Of a stretch of 64,000 bases of DNA, positions 26,223 to 34,574 are shown in pieces. How positions within the stretch are numbered: the stretch's first letter is position 1; each line of letters opens with the position of its first letter. The position numbers and the translations under genes are program-made. A model generated the notes under the pieces. That model made no database searches, was not told the origin of the DNA, and worked only from the letters and a program-made list of their open reading frames with translations. The stretch is from positions 434,001-498,000 of the forward strand of contig NZ_BMVG01000003.1 in assembly GCF_014650595.1 (NCBI RefSeq). The letters are read 5' to 3'. The stretch is from Streptomyces alanosinicus. GTDB lineage: Bacteria > Actinomycetota > Actinomycetes > Streptomycetales > Streptomycetaceae.

Positions 26223-27112
26223 GCCTGGCCCCGCGCGCCGTGCTGGTCCACCGCACCACGGAGTACGCGGAGCTGGTGGCCCGGCACGGCACGCACGGCC
26301 AGGCCGCGTTCTTCCTCGCCTCCCGGGGCCGGGACATCGAGGAGGTCGCCGAGCGCCACCGGCGCGCCCGCCGGGCGCTGGCCGAGGTGACGGCGGCGGT
26401 GCCGCTGAGCTGGCGGCAGGCACAGGTGGAGCGGGGCGACCTGGACCGGTTCCTGTTCGCGCCCGAGGACGTGGTCGTGGTGATCGGCCAGGACGGGCTG
26501 GTCGCGAACACCGCCAAGTACCTGACCGGCCAGCCGGTCATCGGCATCGACACCGATCCCGGCCGCAACCCCGGTGTGCTGGTCCGGCACCGTCCGGACG
26601 ACGCGGCGACGCTGCTGCCGGCGGCGGCCGGCACCGCGGCGGACGAACTCACCATGGTGGAGGCCGTCGCCGACGACAGCCAGCGGCTGCTCGCGCTCAA
26701 CGAGATCTATCTGGGCACCCCCGGTCATCAGACCGCCCGGTACCGCCTGGGCCTGGAGGACGACGGGGGTGTCGTCGAGGCCCAGGCGTCCTCCGGGGTG
26801 CTGGTGGGGACCGGCACCGGCGCGACCGGCTGGCTCCGCTCCGTGTGGCAGGAGCGGGGCAGCCGGATCGCGTTGCCCTCCCCCACCGAGGAGCGGCTGG
26901 TGTGGTTCGTCCGGGAGGCCTGGCCCTCGCCCGCCACCGGGACGAGCCTGGTGGCGGGCGAGCTGGGGGCGTCGGCGGCGCTGGCCCTCACGGTGGAGTC
27001 GGACCGCCTCATCGCCTTCGGCGACGGCATCGAGACCGACGCGCTCCAGCTCACCTGGGGGCAGACGGTCCGGCTCGGGGTGTGCGGACAGCGGCTGCGG
27101 CTGGTCGGCTGA
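26219..27112 (+). CDS. NAD-kinase-like protein with altered nucleotide motif
   Basis: The 297-residue protein follows the ATP-NAD kinase layout. EDVVVVIGQDGLVANTAKY near residue 80 stands where GGDGT is expected. LNEIYLG near residue 160 matches the NE motif, and GTGTGATGW near 205 matches the TPTGSTAY loop. The GGDGT motif has become GQDGL, which may change nucleotide binding or abolish kinase activity. It is coupled by a 4-base overlap to the SPFH protein. It could be a sensor of NAD(P) or a kinase with another substrate. It converges on pnkp with a 6-base gap. Confidence 0.7.
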   Translation: MSLAPRAVLVHRTTEYAELVARHGTHGQAAFFLASRGRDIEEVAERHRRARRALAEVTAAVPLSWRQAQVERGDLDRFLFAPEDVVVVIGQDGLVANTAKYLTGQPVIGIDTDPGRNPGVLVRHRPDDAATLLPAAAGTAADELTMVEAVADDSQRLLALNEIYLGTPGHQTARYRLGLEDDGGVVEAQASSGVLVGTGTGATGWLRSVWQERGSRIALPSPTEERLVWFVREAWPSPATGTSLVAGELGASAALALTVESDRLIAFGDGIETDALQLTWGQTVRLGVCGQRLRLVG

Positions 27113-27118
27113 CCGGTC

Positions 27119-29662
27119 TCACAGCCGCGGGTCCACCGGCTCCGACTCCAGGGCCAGCACCCCGAACACCGCCTCGTGCACCCGCCACAGCGGCTCCCCG
27201 TCCGCGAGCCGGTCCAGGGCCTCCAGGCCGAGGGCGTACTCGCGCAGCGCGAGGGACCGCTTGTGGTTCAGGAACCGCCGGCGCAGCTTCGCGAGGTTGT
27301 CCGGCCGGGTGTACTCGGGACCGTAGATGATCCGCAGGTACTCACGGCCGCGGCACTTGATGCCGGGCTGCACCAGCCGGCCCTCCGCGTTGCGGACCAG
27401 CGCGCCGGCCGGCTTGACGACCATGCCCTCGCCGCCGCGGCCGGTCATCTCCAGCCACCAGTCGACACCCGCGCGCACCGACTCCGGGTCGCCGGTGTCG
27501 ACGTACAGCCGCCGGGTGGTCTGCAGCAGTCCGGTGCCGTCGTGCTCCACCAGCCGGTCGATCAGGGCCAGTTGCTCCTCGTGCGGCAGCGCGGCGAGGC
27601 TGCGGCCCTGGACGGCCAGCAGCTGGAAGGGGGCGAGGCGTACGCCGTCCAGGCCGTCCGTGGTCCAGCAGTAGCGCCGGTAGGCAGTGGTGAACGCGGC
27701 CGCGTCGGACGCGCGTTCCCGCTGCCGGTCCAGCAGGGCGGCCACGTCGGTGCCGCGTGCCGCGGCGGCCTGCAGGGCGGCCAGCGCCCCCGGGAACACC
27801 GCGCCGGACGCGGCGCCGACGGCCGCGTACTGGCTCCGCAGCAGCCCCGAGGCCTTCAGCGACCACGGCATCAGCTCGGCGTCCAATAGCAGCCAGTCGG
27901 TGGCCAGTTCGTCCCACAGTCCGGCGTCCTCGATCGCCGAGCGCAGCCGGCCGAGGATCTCCTCGGTCACCGACTCGTCGTCGAAGAACGGCCGCCCGGT
28001 ACGGGTGCACAGCGATCCTGTGGGCCCCTCCACACCGAACCGCTCGCGCGCGGCCGCCGCGTCCCGGCACACCAGGGCCACGGCCCGCGAGCCCATGTGC
28101 TTCTCCTCGCACACGACCCGCTCGACGCCGTCCGCCGCGTACTGCGCGAACGCCTCGACGGGGTGCTCCAGGTAGCCCTCGATCCCCGAGGTGGCCGTCG
28201 GTGCCATGGTCGGCGGCAGATAGGGCAGCAGCCGCGGGTCGACGGCGAAGCGGCTGATGACCTCCAGGGCCGCCGCCGCGTTCTCCTCGCGGACCGCCAC
28301 CCGGCCGGCGTGCCGGGTCTCCACGGCCCTGCGGCCGTACACGTCCGCCAGGTCCAGCGGCCGGCCGTCCTGTCCGCCGGGCGCCTCGGAGCGCAGCGGG
28401 CGCGTCGGCTCGTACCAGACCCGCTCGGCCGGTACGTCGACCAGTTCCCGCTCGGGCCAGCGCAGCGCGGTCAGCTTGCCGCCGAAGACCGCGCCGGTGT
28501 CCAGGCAGATGGTGTTGTTCAGCCAGGTGGCCTCCGGGACCGGGGTGTGGCCGTACACGACCGCCGCCCGGCCCCGGTAGTCCTCCGCCCAGGGGTAGCG
28601 CACCGGCAGCCCGAACTCGTCGGTCTCGCCGGTGGTGTCGCCGTACAGGGCGTGCGAGCGGACCCGGCCGGAGGTGCGGCCGTGGTACTTCTCGGGCAGA
28701 CCGGCGTGGCAGACGACCAGCTTTCCGCCGTCGAGGACGTAGTGGCTGACCAGTCCTTCGAGGAACCTGCGGACCCGCCCCTTGAACTCCTCGCTCTCGC
28801 CCTCCATCTGCGCGACGGTCTCGGCGAGCCCGTGGGTGTGCTGGACCTTGCGGCCCGCCAGGTGACGGCCGTACTTGTTCTCGTGGTTGCCGGGCACGCA
28901 CAGTGCGTTGCCCGTCTCGACCATGGTCATCACCCGGCGCAGCACACCGGGGGTGTCCGGGCCGCGGTCGACCAGGTCGCCGACGAAGACGGCGGTACGG
29001 CCCTCGGGGTGCACGCCATCGGCGTATCCCAGCTTCGCCAGCAGCGACTCCAGTTCGGCGGAGCAACCGTGGATGTCGCCGATGATGTCGAAGGGGCCGG
29101 TGAGGTGGGTCAGGTCGTTGAAGCGCTTCTCGGTGACGACGCCGGCGCTCTCCACCTCCTCGACCCCGCGCAGGACGTGCACCTTGCGGAAGCCCTCGCG
29201 CTCCAGCTGCCGCAGGGACCGGCGCAGTTCGCGGATGTGCCGCTGGATGACCCGGCGGGGCATGTCGGCGCGGTCGGTGCGACCGGCGTTGCGCTCGGCG
29301 CACACCTCCTCCGGTATGTCCAGCACGATGGCGATGGGCAGCACGTCGTACTGCTTGGCCAGCTCGATCAGCTGACGCCGGGCGTCCTGCTGCACGCTGG
29401 TGGCGTCCACGACGGTGCGGCGGCCGGCGGCCAGCCGCTTGCCGGCGATGTAGTGCAGGACGTCGAAGGCGTCCCGGGTCGCGCTCTGGTCGTTCTCGTC
29501 GTCGGAGACGAGACCGCGGCAGAAGTCCGAGGAGATCACCTCGGTCGGCTTGAAGTGCCGGCGGGCGAAGGTGGACTTGCCGGAGCCGGAGGCGCCGACG
29601 AGGACGACGAGGGAGAGGTCGGTGACGGGCAGGACCCGTCCCCTGTGCTGCGTCTCGGTCAT
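27119..29662 (-). CDS. pnkp: Polynucleotide kinase-phosphatase-ligase (bacterial Pnkp)
   Basis: The ATG at 29662 overlaps the hen1 stop as ATGA, giving 847 residues in three domains. Residues 1-170 are a 5'-kinase with P-loop GASGSGKST. About 180-480 is a metallophosphatase (DIIGDIHGCSAELES, FVGDLVDRGPDTP, VPGNHENKYGR). The rest is an adenylyltransferase/ligase module with lysine motif CEEKHMGSRA near residue 510. This matches the Pnkp of Clostridium thermocellum, which heals and seals broken RNA together with Hen1. It probably repairs tRNA cut by ribotoxins, in the cytoplasm. Confidence 0.93.
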   Translation of the reverse strand: MTETQHRGRVLPVTDLSLVVLVGASGSGKSTFARRHFKPTEVISSDFCRGLVSDDENDQSATRDAFDVLHYIAGKRLAAGRRTVVDATSVQQDARRQLIELAKQYDVLPIAIVLDIPEEVCAERNAGRTDRADMPRRVIQRHIRELRRSLRQLEREGFRKVHVLRGVEEVESAGVVTEKRFNDLTHLTGPFDIIGDIHGCSAELESLLAKLGYADGVHPEGRTAVFVGDLVDRGPDTPGVLRRVMTMVETGNALCVPGNHENKYGRHLAGRKVQHTHGLAETVAQMEGESEEFKGRVRRFLEGLVSHYVLDGGKLVVCHAGLPEKYHGRTSGRVRSHALYGDTTGETDEFGLPVRYPWAEDYRGRAAVVYGHTPVPEATWLNNTICLDTGAVFGGKLTALRWPERELVDVPAERVWYEPTRPLRSEAPGGQDGRPLDLADVYGRRAVETRHAGRVAVREENAAAALEVISRFAVDPRLLPYLPPTMAPTATSGIEGYLEHPVEAFAQYAADGVERVVCEEKHMGSRAVALVCRDAAAARERFGVEGPTGSLCTRTGRPFFDDESVTEEILGRLRSAIEDAGLWDELATDWLLLDAELMPWSLKASGLLRSQYAAVGAASGAVFPGALAALQAAAARGTDVAALLDRQRERASDAAAFTTAYRRYCWTTDGLDGVRLAPFQLLAVQGRSLAALPHEEQLALIDRLVEHDGTGLLQTTRRLYVDTGDPESVRAGVDWWLEMTGRGGEGMVVKPAGALVRNAEGRLVQPGIKCRGREYLRIIYGPEYTRPDNLAKLRRRFLNHKRSLALREYALGLEALDRLADGEPLWRVHEAVFGVLALESEPVDPRL

Positions 29663-31131
29663 GCCGCCTTCGCCTCCTTCTCGGTGTCGGCACGGTGGAA
29701 CACGGCCATCTGGGTGGGCGGCCCGACCTCGGGGTCGTCCGGCCCGACGGGTACGAACCCGGTCACGTATCCGTGCCGTTCGGCGACCGTCGCCGCCCAG
29801 CCGCGGAACTCCTCGCGGGTCCACTCGAAGCGGTGGTCGCCGTGCCGGACATGGCCGGCGGGCAGGGTCTCCCAGCGGACGTTGTACTCGACGTTCGGGG
29901 TGGTCACGAGGACCGTGCGCGGGCGGGCGTGCCCGAACACGGCGTACTCCAGGGCGGGCAGCCGGGGCAGGTCGAGGTGCTCGATGACCTCGCTGAGCAC
30001 GGCGGCGTCATAGCCCCTCAGCCGGTTGTCGGTGTAGGCGAGCGAGCCCTGGACGAGCCGGATGCGGGAGGCCTGCCGCTCGCCCATGCGGTCCAGCCTG
30101 AGCCGCCGGGAGGCGATGGTGAGCGCGCGCATCGACACGTCGACGCCGACGATCTCGGTGAACCGCACGTCCCGCAACAGCTCCTGCACCAGCTGGCCCT
30201 GCCCGCAGCCCAGGTCGAGCACCCGGGCGGCACCGGACTCCCGCAGGGCGGCGAGGATCGCCTCGCGGCGCTGCACGGCCAGCGGGGCCGGCTTCTCCTC
30301 GGCCGCCGCCTCGGTGTCCTCCGGGACCGCGTTGTCGATCGCCTCGACCTCGCTGTCGTCGGCCTCGGCCAGGCGCACCAGCTCCAGTCGCTCCATCGCC
30401 TGCCGGGTCAGCGACCAGCGGCGGGAGAGATACCGGCTGGTGATCAGCTTCTGCTCCGGGTGCCCGGGCAGCCAGCCCGCACCGGCCCGCAGCAGCTTGT
30501 CGACCTCGTCGGAGGAGACCCAGTAGTGCTTGGCGTCGTCGAGGACCGGCAGCAGCACGTACAGATGGCGCAGCGCCTCGGCGAGGGTCAGCTTCTCCGA
30601 CTCCAGCACCAGGCGGACATAGCGCGAGTCGCCCCACTGCGGGAACTCGGTGTCGAGCGGCACGGGGTCGGCGCTCACCGACCAGCCGAGCGGCTCGAAG
30701 AGCTGTCGTACGAGGTCCGGGCCGCCTCGGGCGGGCAGCGCGGGTACCTCGACGCGCAGGGGCAGCGGGGTGGCGGCCCGCTCGGGGCGGGCGGTGCACA
30801 CTGCGCGCAAGGCGCTGGAGAAGACGGCGCTGAGCGCGACCGCGAGCAGCGAGGAGGCCGCGTACGGGCGGTCGTTGACGTACTGCGCGAGCGCCGCGTC
30901 CGGCGCGCCGCCGCGGCCCTTGCCCTTGCCCCGCCGCACCAGCGCGACCGGATCGATCTCCAGCAGCAGCGCGGCCGTGCAGCGCCGGTCGTCGGCCTCC
31001 GGGTAGAAGACGTGCGCCGTGCCGTAGGACGTGGAGAACTTCTGCGCCTTGTCGGGGTGCTTGTGCAGCAGATACCCGAGGTCGGTGGCCGGGTGGGCGG
31101 CGTCGCCGCGTGTGGAGATCGTCAGGAACAC
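29659..31131 (-). CDS. hen1: 3'-terminal RNA ribose 2'-O-methyltransferase Hen1
   Basis: The 490-residue protein begins with GTG (VFLTISTRGDAAHPATDLGY), the typical Hen1 opening. The N-terminal half is the domain that partners Pnkp (KAQKFSTSYGTAHVFYPEA). The C-terminal half is the methyltransferase, with SAM motif VLDLGCGQGQLVQELL near residue 300 and the metal-binding set SEVIEHLDLPRL near 385. It methylates the 2'-OH at a break before ligation, so the repaired RNA resists a second cut by the same nuclease. Stop and start codons overlap with pnkp. Confidence 0.93.
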   Translation of the reverse strand: MFLTISTRGDAAHPATDLGYLLHKHPDKAQKFSTSYGTAHVFYPEADDRRCTAALLLEIDPVALVRRGKGKGRGGAPDAALAQYVNDRPYAASSLLAVALSAVFSSALRAVCTARPERAATPLPLRVEVPALPARGGPDLVRQLFEPLGWSVSADPVPLDTEFPQWGDSRYVRLVLESEKLTLAEALRHLYVLLPVLDDAKHYWVSSDEVDKLLRAGAGWLPGHPEQKLITSRYLSRRWSLTRQAMERLELVRLAEADDSEVEAIDNAVPEDTEAAAEEKPAPLAVQRREAILAALRESGAARVLDLGCGQGQLVQELLRDVRFTEIVGVDVSMRALTIASRRLRLDRMGERQASRIRLVQGSLAYTDNRLRGYDAAVLSEVIEHLDLPRLPALEYAVFGHARPRTVLVTTPNVEYNVRWETLPAGHVRHGDHRFEWTREEFRGWAATVAERHGYVTGFVPVGPDDPEVGPPTQMAVFHRADTEKEAKAA

Positions 31132-31203
31132 ATGCCCGAGTCTTCCGGTATCAGGCCTCGCTGACCACCGGTTTTCCCGCAGCGCCCCGTTTTCCTTCCG
31201 GTG

Positions 31204-32229
31204 TCACCGGCGGCCGCTGTCCCGCTTCCACGGCCCCACGCCGAGCTTCCCTGTCGTGCCGAGGTCCAGCTCCGGGGTCAGCGTCACCGGACGGGCGCCG
31301 GGCCGCGGCCGCACGCGGACGTACGGCGCGTCGACGGGGTCGCCGGCTTCGGTGGTGTTGCGCCAGACCAGGACGGTGTAGGCACGCTCGCCGGGCTGGA
31401 GGGTGACGGGCCGGGACGTGCCGTCGGCGCCGGTGCCGGTGCCGGTGGCGATCCGGTCGCCGGGGACGACCTCGACGCCGGGGACCGGCGCATGGCCAGC
31501 GTCGAGGACGCGCAGCTCGGGGCGGCCGTCGAGGCGGTAGGCGCGCGTGCCGCAGTTCTCCAGGTACAGGCTCAGTACGCGCAGGCCCATGGCGGCGTCG
31601 CCCTGGTCGGTGTAGGCACGGACTCCGGAGGCGGGGCACGCGCCGCCCGCCGAGGGAGCCTCGTCCACGGGGACACTCCGTACCTTCAGGACGGACACGT
31701 CCGTCACCGTCGCCGCCGGCCCAGGCAGCTCGCCGGTGACGGCGGTGCCCCGCACGGTCCGGCCGGGCTCGACCGAGGGGACGGTCTGGGTCACGGTGTG
31801 GGCGGCGCCCTGGGACTCCGTCCGGAAGCCGAGGGTGATCGCGTATCTCATCGCCGTCTTCCCGTGGTTGGTGACCGTGAAGTCGGCGGAGAGGCGGGCG
31901 GGTGCGCAACCGTCGCTCCGGGGCACGCCGTACAGGCCGGTGACCCGCACCCCGTCCCGGGCCGGGGTGCCGGCGGGCAGGGGCAGCGGGGTCCGGGAGG
32001 TGTGCGGAGGCAGGGTCGCGGACGGGGCCTCGGTGGGCGGGGCCTCGGTGGGCGGGGCGCCGTACCGGGGCGTGCCGGACGGGCACAGAGTGTCGGTGCC
32101 GACCGGGCCGTGACCGGCATCGGTGTCCGTGTCTGCCCGGGAGCCCGGCCGCTGTGTGCCGCAGCCGGCCAGGGCGAGGACGGCCGCCGCGCCGAGAGCG
32201 ACCGGCACGGCACCTCTGCCGCGCCTCAT
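31204..32229 (-). CDS. DUF4232-type lipoprotein
   Basis: The ATG at 32229 opens MRRGRGAVPVALGAAAVLAL followed by lipobox LAGC, so the 341-residue product is a lipoprotein. After a Pro/Thr-rich linker (PPTEAPPTEAPSATLPP) come beta-rich domains. The C-terminal one reads LRVLSLYLENCGTRAYRLDG, characteristic of DUF4232 proteins exposed on the actinobacterial membrane. Four cysteines in the mature part may form disulphides. It overlaps the upstream lipoprotein gene by 4 bases, so they are co-expressed. Function is unknown. Confidence 0.75.
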   Translation of the reverse strand: MRRGRGAVPVALGAAAVLALAGCGTQRPGSRADTDTDAGHGPVGTDTLCPSGTPRYGAPPTEAPPTEAPSATLPPHTSRTPLPLPAGTPARDGVRVTGLYGVPRSDGCAPARLSADFTVTNHGKTAMRYAITLGFRTESQGAAHTVTQTVPSVEPGRTVRGTAVTGELPGPAATVTDVSVLKVRSVPVDEAPSAGGACPASGVRAYTDQGDAAMGLRVLSLYLENCGTRAYRLDGRPELRVLDAGHAPVPGVEVVPGDRIATGTGTGADGTSRPVTLQPGERAYTVLVWRNTTEAGDPVDAPYVRVRPRPGARPVTLTPELDLGTTGKLGVGPWKRDSGRR

Positions 32230-33164
32230 GACACCTGGCCCACGATCGTCCGCGCCTTCCTGACCGCCCGCTCGTACGTCGTCCGCATCGCCTCCAGGCT
32301 CTCCTTGTCCCGGCCGATGAGGGTCTTCTGGGCGCGCGCCTCGACGGCGTGCACGGCCGGGACGTAGCCGGTGTCGAGTTTGCACCGGGCGTCGGCGGCC
32401 GCGGTCTTCCGCTCCTTGTCCGACGGTTTCACCTGACCGAACCAGTCGGAGTCCAGGGACGCCTTGTCCGGGTCGGAGTAGGCGAAGCCCTTCTTCTTCA
32501 TGCAGGCCGACCACGCGCTGTCCGCCTTCTTCCAGGCCGGGTCCTTGCTCGCCTGCTTGTGGGACTCGTACCACAGCTGCATGGCGCGCGAGTAGTAGCC
32601 GGACAGCTTCAGGCCGTTGACCGTGGTCACCTTGGGCGGCGGGCCGTAGATCCGCCGTGCCGCCTGGCCCAGGCAGCCGCCCTCGGGGATGCGGTGCCCG
32701 TGCGCGCTGCGGCTGTCCGAGGGCTCGAAGACACCGGTGAGGGCGGTGTACTGGTCCGCGGGCCACTCCTGGGGCTGGGCGGAGGCGTCCGGTTGGCGGT
32801 TGTGGTAGCCCTGCTCGGACGCCAGGTCGGGGTCGACGACGCCGTAGGGGCTGTCGTCGCCCAGCGTGTCCCGGCTCGTGAACCCTCCCTGCCGGACGGG
32901 GTACGTCGACTCGACCGCCTCGGTCCTCAGCATCCGGAAGCCGGTGAAGCCCAGCCGGACCATGCACTGCTTGCCGAGGACCCACTGGGCCCTGTCGATC
33001 ACCTTCGCACCGTCCGACGCGGGGTCCGGGAGGTAGGCGTGCAGCGGGAGCGCGGCCATGGTGTTGAGGCTGCGGGAGGTGTCGACGGGGTCGTCCTGAC
33101 CGGCGAGCCGGCAGGCCGACAGCGCGAACAGCCCGGCGAGGGCGAGAGGAAGGATTTTGCGCAC
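32226..33164 (-). CDS. Hypothetical lipoprotein
   Basis: The GTG start gives 312 residues beginning MRKILPLALAGLFALSACRL, a lipoprotein signal with Cys at residue 18. The mature protein is charged and helical towards the C-terminus (WYESHKQASKDPAWKKADSA; KKKGFAYSDPDKASLDSDW). It has four further cysteines, including GKQCMVRLGF and EGGCLGQ. I do not recognise a domain. Coupling to the DUF4232 lipoprotein suggests a joint role on the outer face of the membrane. Its upstream gap is shared with the divergent DD-peptidase gene. Confidence 0.7.
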   Translation of the reverse strand: MRKILPLALAGLFALSACRLAGQDDPVDTSRSLNTMAALPLHAYLPDPASDGAKVIDRAQWVLGKQCMVRLGFTGFRMLRTEAVESTYPVRQGGFTSRDTLGDDSPYGVVDPDLASEQGYHNRQPDASAQPQEWPADQYTALTGVFEPSDSRSAHGHRIPEGGCLGQAARRIYGPPPKVTTVNGLKLSGYYSRAMQLWYESHKQASKDPAWKKADSAWSACMKKKGFAYSDPDKASLDSDWFGQVKPSDKERKTAAADARCKLDTGYVPAVHAVEARAQKTLIGRDKESLEAMRTTYERAVRKARTIVGQVS

Positions 33165-33336
33165 CGGGTCATCCGATCAGGCTTGGATCACGGGCGCTGT
33201 GATCGAGCCCACATTTCTGGCACGCGATGTCCATAGGAACAGCGCAATTCATCCTTGTGATCTCCACCATGGCCCCGAGTCCGTGGACCTGATGAAGTGA
33301 CTTCTCGTCAACTGACCACTGACTGAAGGCGGAACG

Positions 33337-34254
33337 ATGACTTACAGCCATGGCGTGCGCGTCCGCAGACGAACCGTCGTCGCGGCACTGGCGGGTGCGG
33401 TCCTGACCACGGGGGTCCTGGCGGCCGCTCCCGCCGGGGCGGCCACCGCACCGCAGGTGTCGGCCCAGGGCGCGTACGCGCTGAACCCGGCCACGGGCAA
33501 GGCGCTGTTCGGCAAGGCGGCGGACGGACGGCTGCGGACCGGGTCCACGACGAAGATCATGACCGCGCTCGTGGTGCTGTCCCAGCCGCACCTGGACCTC
33601 GACCGCAAGGTGCAGATCAAGAAGGAGTACACGGACTACGTCATCGATCCCGCCACGGGCGCCCAGCGCTATTCGAGCGCCCGGCTGATCCTCGGCGACT
33701 CGATGAAGGTGCGCGACCTGCTGTACGGCCTGCTGCTGCCGTCGGGCTGCGACGCCGCCTACGCGCTCGCCGACACCTACGGCACCGGTTCGACGACGGC
33801 ACAGCGGACCACGTCGTTCATTGCCAAGATGAACGCCGAGGCACGTGAACTGGGCCTGACCAACACCCACTTCGACTCCTTCGACGGGATCTCCAACGGC
33901 AATAACTACGCCTCGCCGCGCGATTTGGCGAAGCTGGCCGGGACCGCGCTGAAGAACCCGACGTTCAAGAAGGTCGTCGGCACCAAGGTGTACAAGGACA
34001 TGCAGTCCTACCGGCCGGGCGGCGGCACGCACGCGATGGAGCCCTGGGAGAACACCAACAAGCTCCTCAGCACCTACCAGGGCGCGATCGGCGTCAAGAC
34101 CGGCTCCGGGCCGGAGGCGCAGTTCTGCCTGGTCTTCGCGGCGACCCGCGGCGGCCGCACGGTCGTGGGCACGGTACTCGCCGACACATCGGTGGACCAG
34201 CGCTTCCAGGACGCGACGAAGATCCTCGACTACGGGTTCGCGCAGCGCGGCTGA
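33337..34254 (+). CDS. D-alanyl-D-alanine carboxypeptidase/transpeptidase, Streptomyces K15 type
   Basis: The 305-residue protein has a signal peptide (residues 1-35, ending PAGAATA) and a serine DD-peptidase domain. The three active-site motifs are STTK near residue 70, SGC near 138 (in LLPSGCDAAYALAD) and KTG near 255 (GVKTGSG). Cys in the second motif, where Asn is usual, is the hallmark of the Streptomyces K15 enzyme. There is no C-terminal membrane anchor. It acts outside the membrane on peptidoglycan stem peptides and binds penicillin. A perfect hairpin follows the stop. Confidence 0.9.
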   Translation: MTYSHGVRVRRRTVVAALAGAVLTTGVLAAAPAGAATAPQVSAQGAYALNPATGKALFGKAADGRLRTGSTTKIMTALVVLSQPHLDLDRKVQIKKEYTDYVIDPATGAQRYSSARLILGDSMKVRDLLYGLLLPSGCDAAYALADTYGTGSTTAQRTTSFIAKMNAEARELGLTNTHFDSFDGISNGNNYASPRDLAKLAGTALKNPTFKKVVGTKVYKDMQSYRPGGGTHAMEPWENTNKLLSTYQGAIGVKTGSGPEAQFCLVFAATRGGRTVVGTVLADTSVDQRFQDATKILDYGFAQRG

Positions 34255-34261
34255 GGCGGGC

Positions 34262-34296
34262 GGGCTGCCGCCGGCGCCGTGCGCCGGCGGCAGCCC
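34262..34296 (+). terminator. Strong hairpin after the DD-peptidase gene
   Basis: GGGCTGCCGCCGGCGC and GCGCCGGCGGCAGCCC make a perfect 16-bp stem with loop CGT, starting 8 bases after the stop codon. It lacks a long U tract, as is usual in Streptomyces. It is the clearest terminator in the window. Confidence 0.85.
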
Positions 34297-34369
34297 TTCC
34301 TCGCTCCGACGGGCGCTGCGGCGGGAAATTCGTGTGCCCCGAGGGCGGCGGCGCGTTACCGTCACCCTT

Positions 34370-34438
34370 ATGAACGTCATCGGCCGAAGCACCACCGCGA
34401 CCGCGCGAGCGACCAGCTCGCCGGTTGCCGCCGTCTGA
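34370..34438 (+). CDS. Possible 22-residue leader peptide
   Basis: A short frame MNVIGRSTTATARATSSPVA ends AV-stop. TACCGT at 34357-34362 is a good -10 box whose spacing puts the transcript start on the A of this ATG, so the peptide would be leaderless. Five of 22 codons are alanine, and the next gene is an alanyl-tRNA-synthetase-like protein 136 bases on. Attenuation by alanine charging is a guess. Chance is not excluded. The rest of the 320-base gap 34255-34574 shows no other gene. Confidence 0.35.
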   Translation: MNVIGRSTTATARATSSPVAAV

Positions 34439-34574
34439 CCTTCCCCCTTTTCCACCGGCGACCGGAAACGGCCCGTCGGTGATCCGTGGCGTTCTCGTCC
34501 TCCTGCCCGGTGTGGTGACCCGGCGGTGCCGTTGTCCGGTGCCTCCCCCGCTGTGACGCGAAGGAGCCACCCTC

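Noticed and set aside
24983..27112. A single 709-codon + strand frame covering both SPFH and NAD-kinase-like genes
   Set aside because: Its first half is arginine/alanine/glycine-rich shadow of the SPFH gene. Only the part from 26219 shows family motifs, with an ATGA overlap giving the true start.
34439..34574. T-box or other riboswitch upstream of the AlaRS-like gene
   Set aside because: I could not find the conserved T-box bulge sequence or a convincing alternative fold. A leader peptide is the only signal noted.
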